Shown: positions 58,901 to 64,000 of the stretch, piece by piece
Position numbering within the stretch: position 1 is the first letter of the stretch
How the letters are laid out: each line of letters opens with the position of its first letter
From: Citrifermentans bemidjiense Bem
Lineage (GTDB): Bacteria; Desulfobacterota; Desulfuromonadia; Geobacterales; Geobacteraceae
Direction of reading: 5' to 3'
Length of the DNA stretch: 64,000 nt
Assembly: GCF_000020725.1 (NCBI RefSeq)
Contig: NC_011146.1
Coordinates: 310,001-374,000 of the forward strand
The notes under the pieces: model-generated
Seen by the model: only the letters and a program-made list of their open reading frames with translations
Told to the model about the DNA's origin: nothing
Databases searched by the model: none
Program-made: the position numbers and the translations under genes

Positions 58901-59915
58901 AGCCGGCGTGCTGCAGGGGAAATTCTCCGGTTTCCTCGACCCCTCCAGCAAGATCTGGCAAAACGAAGGCGATATGTTCCCGGTACAGCTCGAAGCTGCC
59001 CCCACCGTGACCGCGGCCACACTCAACAGCGCCGGCAGCATCATTACGGCTACGACCAACTTTGGCGCCGGCACCTCCTTTGTCGGCAACGGGGTGACGC
59101 TAGGCGGGGGGAGCGTCGACACCTTTACCCGCAGCTTCCTGGCGAACTCTCCGCAATGGGGCATCGGGCAGTTCGGCTTTTACGCCCCCTATAGCGCGGG
59201 GGCGACCGGCAACACCAACTGGAGCATCGACTTCGTCCTTCCCGATCCCAACCTGACCATGGTGGGGACCATGGGTGGGCAGATGTGGAACCCGGGGGCC
59301 GGGCAGATGGCTGCAGGGGTTCGGGCCGCATGGTACGAGATGGTGAACGTGAGCCCCACCGCGATCCCTATGACCGGCATTTTCATCGGGGAGACGGTGG
59401 GAACCTTCAACCCGGTGACGCTGCAGTCCATGACCTCGGGGATATGGCTTGAGACCAGCAAGTATGTCTCCATGGCGGTCGCCAAAGACCCGGACGGTAT
59501 CTTGAACAAGCTGAAAATACCGGCGGTGGAAGTAGGGAAAGCGGATTTCTCCGGCGGCAACAGCGAGTACAGCGTCGCGCTCCAGAACGTGCGCTTCTTC
59601 GCGCCGGTTGCCACCGGCCGTCCCCAACTGTTCGCCACCGACAGCATTTCGGGGAGCTACGTGAGCGTCCCCACCCCTGGCTCCGCGGCGACGCTTACCC
59701 AGGGCGTGTCTACCAACGCCTCCGGATTCTCCCCCACCTTCACCGTCAAGCAGTGGGATGCGACCAACAGCAAGTGGTCCGGGAGCCTCCAGTTCAACGG
59801 CAACAGCGGCATGGTCGGCACGCAGCCCAACGTCCAGTTCACCGGGGTCGCCGCCGGCCGCAGCGACGCAGGCACGTCCACCTTCACGGGTACTGCAGCG
59901 GGTGTAGTCAAGTAA
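55911..59915 (+). CDS. Giant FecR-domain surface-type protein
   Basis: 1334 residues. Residues 1-56 are three degenerate copies of P-x-x-[AG]-[SA]-E-R-N-N-type units encoded by intergenic repeat DNA. A signal peptide (about 57-80, RRLVLISLLLPLLFLGVPGAALA) and a FecR domain (about 83-200; GKLTVVEGAVDIMPGG, VQKGDFVRTKSNARAELTFNDGSVVKIAQRSRIDVGEY, TPNAIAGVRGTSF) follow, then a Gly/Ser/Thr/Pro-rich linker (about 250-420). The C-terminal 900 residues are beta-rich with two long related halves (DGGAFFGYF at 496; DGGAYYGHM at 959). AGGAG precedes the ATG; an alternative GTG at 56076 would give a plain signal peptide. The product is likely exported to the surface; its function is unknown. Confidence 0.8.
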   Translation: MISARNNFSRPQAPASERNNDSTHPEIGAWERNNTFPCSQVPASEHESNWKLRFPVQRRLVLISLLLPLLFLGVPGAALAEVVGKLTVVEGAVDIMPGGQLPAVAAKVGGAVQKGDFVRTKSNARAELTFNDGSVVKIAQRSRIDVGEYSASNRKLALPRGKVQATVVPAAAGGAVRTFEIRTPNAIAGVRGTSFYVYHQANVTGVAVLQGVVHTTSLSQPSKGVTLVAGTATTVTKHNAPTPPRPVSDKEMNSHQSDVNPTGNKGGEPQGAAPAPAGNGGAGTGSSSSQATSGSGGSTSLGSHASGPASTASGSPVGGDSPTPSTGGPGLSTPSFTDPSPVLSAPPTQAPISQAPMTPTTSPTTVVIPVTTASTQARDQFTQAATSGSTISADGTGTTGGTTGGTTGGTPPVFRGTLAGGLMSRLSVIDPASNLLTIVSDPSFAPVISGTTSLWATKSASISLTGSYPTLPLQQPNHYWFGRFFSDSTTTQTTTDGGAFFGYFGGRSIDNAATGTTIDTSLSGIYVDPTGKIGLMQGGAAGGTATGKVSGTGSLTLTEMTPTSTLVPTSFTADWWNSKTGTTMVELTGPVLTGNMGGKNQAEGFLFDAALNYSGTIADRGDVLQIAHLAADPTFGIWTRESFGSYAGSGSQLVLSSNGEWGTVDAAGIFNLENAVKVVSLGNWQQGALTGKADGVWGDLAAGSLRLLTGNLTGSVNSGANATTFGAVTTGVYIDVNRFLANPTLAAGLGFPTLAGPDSFTLSGSNATGSVSFGTIKFYNRTASPISLWVAQNVSGSFGGSLQHQNFSLMDAAAPSVSNVMGNLWVAGVSTAGNTWLGNVNAIGETGTSFRRGFDGIAVGTVSGTTFSGSAAGIAHPVTFFNKIVGDLKRFSAGALTSYGTVNGVMGGMSLWGSTPLLTADFKGIGFLTPSQALTNIDYIFTAPISSFDVPTGQALTADGGAYYGHMVGGVSTAGGSPGNPGIIGVASALYIDPSGRAGVLQGKFSGFLDPSSKIWQNEGDMFPVQLEAAPTVTAATLNSAGSIITATTNFGAGTSFVGNGVTLGGGSVDTFTRSFLANSPQWGIGQFGFYAPYSAGATGNTNWSIDFVLPDPNLTMVGTMGGQMWNPGAGQMAAGVRAAWYEMVNVSPTAIPMTGIFIGETVGTFNPVTLQSMTSGIWLETSKYVSMAVAKDPDGILNKLKIPAVEVGKADFSGGNSEYSVALQNVRFFAPVATGRPQLFATDSISGSYVSVPTPGSAATLTQGVSTNASGFSPTFTVKQWDATNSKWSGSLQFNGNSGMVGTQPNVQFTGVAAGRSDAGTSTFTGTAAGVVK

Positions 59916-59941
59916 AAGGGAAGGCTGCGGAGGCATCAACT

Positions 59942-61159
59942 ATGCTCAGGACCACGACGCGAAAAATGTTCCTCTCGCTGCATGTGTTCTTGTTTCTAAT
60001 CGTCTCCGCGGCCATCATCCTCACCGTCAACAATCAGCAGCGTGCCCAGGCGCTGGTGGAGGCCCAGGAAAAGGCGAGGCTGATCCTGGACCGTAACCTC
60101 GCCATCCACAGCTATTTTTCCAATCAGCTAAAACCGCAGATTTTTCACCTGACCGACAAATATCGCCCCGAGCAATATTTCGACCCGGTGTGGATGTCCT
60201 CCACCTACGCGGTGCGGGAGATCGATCTTTACAACAAGGCCTTCTCCAAGAGCGACATCTATTACAAGGAGTGTGCGATCAACGCCCGCAGCCCGCGCAA
60301 CGAAGCGGATCCGGTAGAACGGGCCTTCCTGGAGGAGATCAGGAAAGACGCTGGCCTTTCCGTGAAGTCCTTCGTCCGGCAGATCGACGGGAAACCCTTC
60401 TTCGTGGTTATGCGTCGCGGCGAGAGCATGGAAAAGAGCTGCCTGCGCTGCCACAGCACCCCGGCCGCGGCGCCTGCCGACATGGTGGCGAGATACGGCC
60501 CCGAGCGCAGCTTCAGCCGTCAGGACGGCGAACTGGTCTCCGCCATATCGATACGCATCCCGCTGCAGGAGGCGTACGCCAACGCCAACAAGCTCTCCTT
60601 CGAACTCTGCTTGCTGCTCTTGGCCATCCTCGGGGTGTCGTCTGCGGCGCAGTTCCTGGCCATGAACCGCATGCTGCTGAACCCGCTCACTGACCTGCGA
60701 GACCGGACCGACGCCATACTGCGCGACGAAAGCAAACTGGGGCAGGATATCCCCCAGTTGTCGAGGGCGGAGGAACTGAAAGAGCTCACGGCAACCTTCA
60801 ACGACCTCTCCCGCCATCTGCGCAGGGAGAAGGACGGGCTGGTGGAGCAGGTGCAGGAAAGGACTGCGGAGCTGGAGTCGGCCAACAAGGCGCTGGAGGA
60901 AGACGTACTAGTGCGCGAGCAGATACAGCTCGAACTGGCGGCCAAGGTCGCGCAGCTTGAACAGGCCCTGGCCAAGGTGCGGACCCTGGAAGGGATTCTC
61001 CCCATCTGCTCGTACTGCAAGAAGATACGCACCGACGAAGAGAGCTGGCAGCAGTTGGAGCAGTACATAATCGAGCATTCCGATGCGCACTTCAGCCACG
61101 GCATCTGCCCGTCCTGCTTCAAGGAGCTCAAGGAGGGGTTCAAGAAATTGGAACGGTAA
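59942..61159 (+). CDS. Haem-c sensor with HAMP, coiled coil and zinc-type C-terminus
   Basis: 405 residues. Membrane helix (about 9-30), periplasmic DUF3365-like region with a c-haem motif C167LRCH171 (KSCLRCHSTPAAAP), second helix (about 220-242), HAMP (about 245-300), a long coiled coil (GLVEQVQERTAELESANKALEEDVLVREQIQLELAAKVAQLEQALAKV), and a C-terminal domain LPICSYCKKIR...HGICPSCF with cysteine pairs 356/359 and 389/392. This ending is one I recall in other bacterial signalling proteins; function unknown. No kinase, cyclase or methyl-accepting output is present. GGAGG precedes the ATG. It follows the FecR gene by 26 bases. Confidence 0.82.
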   Translation: MLRTTTRKMFLSLHVFLFLIVSAAIILTVNNQQRAQALVEAQEKARLILDRNLAIHSYFSNQLKPQIFHLTDKYRPEQYFDPVWMSSTYAVREIDLYNKAFSKSDIYYKECAINARSPRNEADPVERAFLEEIRKDAGLSVKSFVRQIDGKPFFVVMRRGESMEKSCLRCHSTPAAAPADMVARYGPERSFSRQDGELVSAISIRIPLQEAYANANKLSFELCLLLLAILGVSSAAQFLAMNRMLLNPLTDLRDRTDAILRDESKLGQDIPQLSRAEELKELTATFNDLSRHLRREKDGLVEQVQERTAELESANKALEEDVLVREQIQLELAAKVAQLEQALAKVRTLEGILPICSYCKKIRTDEESWQQLEQYIIEHSDAHFSHGICPSCFKELKEGFKKLER

Positions 61160-61200
61160 GGGGACAGGCTACTTTTTTGTAAAAAAAGTTGCCTGTCCCC
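61160..61200. repeat. REP-like hairpin, GGGGACAGGCTACTT type, copy 3
   Basis: Begins at the base right after the TAA stop codon of the haem sensor. Nineteen or so paired bases with a T/A-rich loop, followed by CTTTTC. It would terminate the sensor transcript. Confidence 0.88.
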
Positions 61201-61261
61201 CTTTTCGCTTTGCGGCAGCATTTCCCCAATAAGTTCTTATTGATTATGTGCTGCGTTTTAA

Positions 61262-61292
61262 GGGGGACAGGCACCTTGCGGAGCCAGTCCCC
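61262..61292. repeat. REP-like hairpin, GGGGACAGGCACC type
   Basis: Direct copy of the element at 681-710. It is bracketed by two degenerate copies of a GGCAGC...AAGTTC...TATTGA segment (about 61198-61250 and 61302-61357). Confidence 0.75.
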
Positions 61293-61429
61293 TTAAAGGC
61301 CTCCCTTTTGTGTCTGCCGGCAGCGTTCCCGACAAGTTCGTTATTGACCATTTGAGGCGAATGGTCGTATAAAACCCATCTAAATCTAAAAGAAAAGCCG
61401 GGAATACAACCGAATTGGAGGAGCACAAT

Positions 61430-62065
61430 ATGAAGATGGTGGCATTCAACGGAAGCCCTAACCGGGAAGGAAACACCTATCACGCCATCAAGCTCGTCGC
61501 CGCCGAGCTGGAAAAGGAAGGGATAGAGACCGAGATCGTCCACGTCGGCAACAAGACCATCCGCGGCTGCATCGCCTGCATGCAATGCGCGAAGCACCAG
61601 AACGAGCAGTGCGCGCTGAAGGACGACGAAGTGAACGAGTGGGTGCAGAAGATGAAGAGCGCAGACGCCATCATCCTCGGCTCTCCGGTGCACTACGCCG
61701 GGATCGGCGGGACCCTGAAGTCGTTCCTCGACCGCGCCTTCTTCGTCGGCGGTGTCAACGGCGGCCTGTTCCGGCACAAAGTAGCCGCCTCCGTCGTGGC
61801 GGTGCGTCGCTCAGGCGGGGTGACCACCACCGACCAATTGAACCACTTTATCAACTACTCCGAAATGCTCGTGGCGACCTCCAACTATTGGAACGTGATC
61901 CACGGCAGGGCTCCCGGCGAAGTGCTTCAGGACGGAGAAGGGATGCAGATCATGCGCGTCTTGGGCAAGAACATGGCGTGGATGATGAAGCTGGTGCAGC
62001 ACGGCAAAGAAGCCGTCCCGGCACCGGAGAAAGAGGATAAGGTCTACACCCACTTCATCCGGTAA
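61430..62065 (+). CDS. Iron-sulfur flavoprotein-type NAD(P)H-dependent reductase
   Basis: 211 residues. Flavodoxin-like fold (MVAFNGSPNREGNTYHAI phosphate loop; ILGSPVHYAGIGGTLKSFLDRAF) with an inserted cysteine motif C47xxC50xxC53-x7-C61 (GCIACMQCAKHQNEQC), the compact 4Fe-4S motif of the iron-sulfur flavoprotein (Isf) family. Isf proteins reduce O2 or H2O2 or serve electron transfer in anaerobes; the substrate here is unknown. ATG at 61430 with GGAGGAG upstream. REP hairpins flank the gene on both sides. Confidence 0.85.
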   Translation: MKMVAFNGSPNREGNTYHAIKLVAAELEKEGIETEIVHVGNKTIRGCIACMQCAKHQNEQCALKDDEVNEWVQKMKSADAIILGSPVHYAGIGGTLKSFLDRAFFVGGVNGGLFRHKVAASVVAVRRSGGVTTTDQLNHFINYSEMLVATSNYWNVIHGRAPGEVLQDGEGMQIMRVLGKNMAWMMKLVQHGKEAVPAPEKEDKVYTHFIR

Positions 62066-62069
62066 ACCA

Positions 62070-62130
62070 AAGGGGACAGGCTACTTTTTTGTAAAAAAAG
62101 TAGCCTGTCCCCCTTAAAGCCTGTCCCCCT
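62070..62130. repeat. REP-like hairpin copy 4 plus a half copy
   Basis: GGGGACAGGCTACTTTTTT and its complement form a stem (62071-62112), followed by an extra right-arm half site (CCTGTCCCCCTTAAAG, 62119-62134) that touches the stop codon of the acyl-ACP synthetase (TAA then GGGGGACAGG on the minus strand). It separates two convergent genes and would terminate both. Confidence 0.85.
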
Positions 62131-64000
62131 TAAAGCCCAGCCAGCGCCAACTCCTTCAGCCCTTTGAGATCCAGCTTCCCCGTCCCCAGCATCGGGAGGC
62201 TTTCCACTTCCAGGTAACAATCCCGCGCCGGCTTCCACAGGTTCGGCAGCGCGCTCTCCGCCAGATGCCGCTGCATCGTAACGGCGTCGGTGGCCCCCCT
62301 GGCATAAACCACCACCAGCTTTTCCCCCTTCTTATCGTCCGGGACGGCGGTGACCGCCAGCACGCCGGTTTGCCCCAGGCACGTGTGCAGTTCGTCCTCG
62401 ATTGCCCCGTGCGGCACCATCTCTCCGCCGATCTTGCTGAACCGGGACATACGGTCGGTGATCCTGATGAAACCGTCCTCGTCCATCACGCCGATGTCGC
62501 CGGTCAGGTACCACCCGTCCCGCAGCACCTCCGCGCTCTTGTCGGCGCGCCCGAGATACCCCGACATCACGTTCGGTCCCTTGACCAGGATCATCCCCGC
62601 CGCTCCCGGCTCCAATACGGCCCCGCTCTCCGGATCCACCACCTTGATGGCGACGCCCGGAATCGGATGCCCCACGCTTCCCTCCTTGGAGCCATGCTGC
62701 CTGACCCCGTCGATCTCCACGTCCGGCAGGCTCAGCGTGATAACCGGCGAAAGCTCGGTTGCCCCGTATCCCTCCATCGGGCGCACGCCGAACTTCTCCT
62801 CGAAGGCATCGGCGACCTTAACCTTCAGCTTCTCGGCCCCGGTGATCACCAGCCTCAGGGCGGCGAAATCCTCCACTTTTGCCCGGCGCAGATAGGCGAG
62901 CAGGAAGGTGGGCGTGGCGAGAAGCAGCGTGGATTTGTGCTCTCGCGCGACCGCGGCGATCTTCTCCCCTTCCATGGGGTTCGGGTGGTAGGCGGCGGAA
63001 AAGCCCGAGACCAGCGGGAACCAGAGCGTCCCGGTGAATCCTAACGAATGGAAGAAGGGTAGGGCGGAGCAGACGTTGTCGTTCAGGTCGACACGGAACA
63101 CCATGCGCAGCGCCTCGATGTTGGACATGATGTTGTGGTGGCTGAGCATCACCCCCTTCGGTTCGCCGGTGCTGCCGGACGAGAAGATGACGGTCGCGGT
63201 CCGGTCCGGGTGGAATGCGCCGCTGCGGCAGATGAGGCGGACAGGGAAGAGGCGCGCCTTAAGGACGGCGGTCAGCTTGTCCCAACCGGAGATGGCGGGG
63301 GCAAGGTCCTCCAGGTAAATCATCCCTGAGAGTCGTGGCAGGGCGGGGAGCTTCTCCAGGAACACCCGCGAGGTTATAACCGTGCTGATGCCGCACTGCT
63401 CTATCGCGGAGCGAAAGGAAGATTCCGTCGCGGTGTAGTTGAGGTTCACCGGGATCCTCCCCAGCAACGAGACCGCCAGGTTTGCCAGTGCCCCACCCGC
63501 CGAAGGAGGGAGCAGTATCCCCACATGCACCGAGGCGCCGAGCTCCCGCTCCACTTTACCCGCCAGCGCAACGGCCCCCGCCAGCGTCCGACCATAGCTA
63601 AGGTTCTTGCCGGAGCTGTCCGCGATGGCGTTGCGGTTCCACTGTTGCCGCGCCGTGCGTACGAAATACTCCGGCAACGGGCGGCGCTGCTCTTTCTTCG
63701 ATTCGAAATAGTCGCAGGAGAGTTCCGCCACCTTTTGGCGTACCTCGATGGCGCGGCTTTTGGCCGGCATCGGGATCCCGAAGAGGATGGTGACCGGGTA
63801 GGGGGCAAGCGCCGGCAGTCGGGAGAGAAGCCGGCCGTGCGCGTAGGAGAGGATGCTCCCCCAGGCGCCGCCGATGTAGACGGGGACGATGGGGTGGCCG
63901 CTGTCTTTCACGATGCGCTCGAAGCCGCCGCGGAACTCGCCTAGCATCCCGTTGCGGGTGAGCGCGCCCTCGGCGAAGATGCAGACCATGTACCCTTCGT
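62130..64000 (-). CDS. Acyltransferase/acyl-ACP synthetase (Aas-like), 5' part missing
   Basis: At least 620 residues; the start lies beyond the right edge. The visible N-terminal part contains the end of a PlsC-type acyltransferase (VCIFAEGALTRNG, corresponding to the FPEG-type motif; IVPVYIGGAWGSI). From about residue 110 on is an AMP-forming acyl-CoA/ACP ligase with VIFSSGSTGEPKGVMLSHHNI (P-loop), GYGATELSPV, GWYLTGDIGVMDEDGFIRITDR and the terminal GKLDLKGLKEL (catalytic Lys). The combination matches Aas, which recycles lysophospholipid by transferring acyl groups from ACP. Some homologues have an extra N-terminal MFS part, which cannot be judged here. A REP hairpin follows the stop. Confidence 0.85.
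   Translation of the reverse strand, partial: EGYMVCIFAEGALTRNGMLGEFRGGFERIVKDSGHPIVPVYIGGAWGSILSYAHGRLLSRLPALAPYPVTILFGIPMPAKSRAIEVRQKVAELSCDYFESKKEQRRPLPEYFVRTARQQWNRNAIADSSGKNLSYGRTLAGAVALAGKVERELGASVHVGILLPPSAGGALANLAVSLLGRIPVNLNYTATESSFRSAIEQCGISTVITSRVFLEKLPALPRLSGMIYLEDLAPAISGWDKLTAVLKARLFPVRLICRSGAFHPDRTATVIFSSGSTGEPKGVMLSHHNIMSNIEALRMVFRVDLNDNVCSALPFFHSLGFTGTLWFPLVSGFSAAYHPNPMEGEKIAAVAREHKSTLLLATPTFLLAYLRRAKVEDFAALRLVITGAEKLKVKVADAFEEKFGVRPMEGYGATELSPVITLSLPDVEIDGVRQHGSKEGSVGHPIPGVAIKVVDPESGAVLEPGAAGMILVKGPNVMSGYLGRADKSAEVLRDGWYLTGDIGVMDEDGFIRITDRMSRFSKIGGEMVPHGAIEDELHTCLGQTGVLAVTAVPDDKKGEKLVVVYARGATDAVTMQRHLAESALPNLWKPARDCYLEVESLPMLGTGKLDLKGLKELALAGL

Overview
The window is about 64 kb of high-GC chromosomal DNA from what looks like a Geobacter-type deltaproteobacterium (Geobacterales / Desulfuromonadia). 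That reading rests on gene content recalled from the group rather than on a search: haem-c (CxxCH) sensor proteins, a sigma-54 response regulator, a single-chain pyruvate carboxylase, a split transketolase, a DUF362 ferredoxin, DUF4124 and GerMN proteins, and many short palindromic intergenic repeats. No rRNA, tRNA, CRISPR array, prophage or intact transposase was recognised. Almost everything is chromosomal housekeeping, signalling and stress genes, with an unusually heavy load of small dispersed repeats.

Layout. 1-1.5 kb: start of sucC and two small exported proteins, all leftward. 1.7-6.5 kb: exported methionine sulfoxide repair (MsrB, MsrA), PolX, an EVE protein and CorA. 6.6-9.3 kb: aminopeptidase N, leftward. 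9.5-13.3 kb: a multi-haem-type membrane fusion protein, a diguanylate cyclase and a siroheme reductase. 13.4-20.9 kb: a large hybrid histidine kinase and pyruvate carboxylase, leftward. 21.1-29.5 kb: DUF554 protein, murI, a GerMN protein, a cobalamin methionine synthase without its reactivation domain, split transketolase and a pseudopilin. 29.6-32.6 kb: a haem-c histidine kinase with a sigma-54 response regulator. 32.9-36.9 kb: an outer-membrane barrel, a DUF362 ferredoxin and a double receiver-like protein. 37.1-49.6 kb: a metabolic/stress block (ThDP enzyme, internally deleted enolase-superfamily protein, FAD/Fe-S oxidase, GH15-DUF547 fusion, SDR, ClC channel, Pal). 49.7-61.2 kb: a GAF-containing secretion ATPase, then a rightward cluster of CHASE2 adenylate cyclase, frameshifted TPR/barrel protein, giant FecR-domain protein and a haem sensor. 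61.4-64 kb: an iron-sulfur flavoprotein and a truncated acyltransferase/acyl-ACP synthetase.

How the parts work together. Central carbon flow is served by sucC, pyc, transketolase and the ThDP and FAD/Fe-S oxidases. Envelope stress repair is served by the exported Msr pair, Pal, and ClC/CorA transport. Several sensors (two haem-c proteins, a hybrid kinase, a GGDEF protein, an adenylate cyclase) suggest strong coupling of redox and ligand sensing to second messengers. The most interesting stretch is 52.2-61.2 kb, where a cyclase, a TPR plus outer-membrane barrel, a surface-type FecR protein and a haem sensor sit in one orientation; this could be a sensing or surface-display system.

The repeats are a second theme. 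REP-like hairpins starting GGGGACAGGC sit directly behind stop codons and in two places are bracketed by degenerate copies of neighbouring host sequence. Other repeat families form hairpins at convergent gene ends, and two families appear to have been captured in frame as protein N-termini (cyclase at 52205 and FecR protein at 55911).
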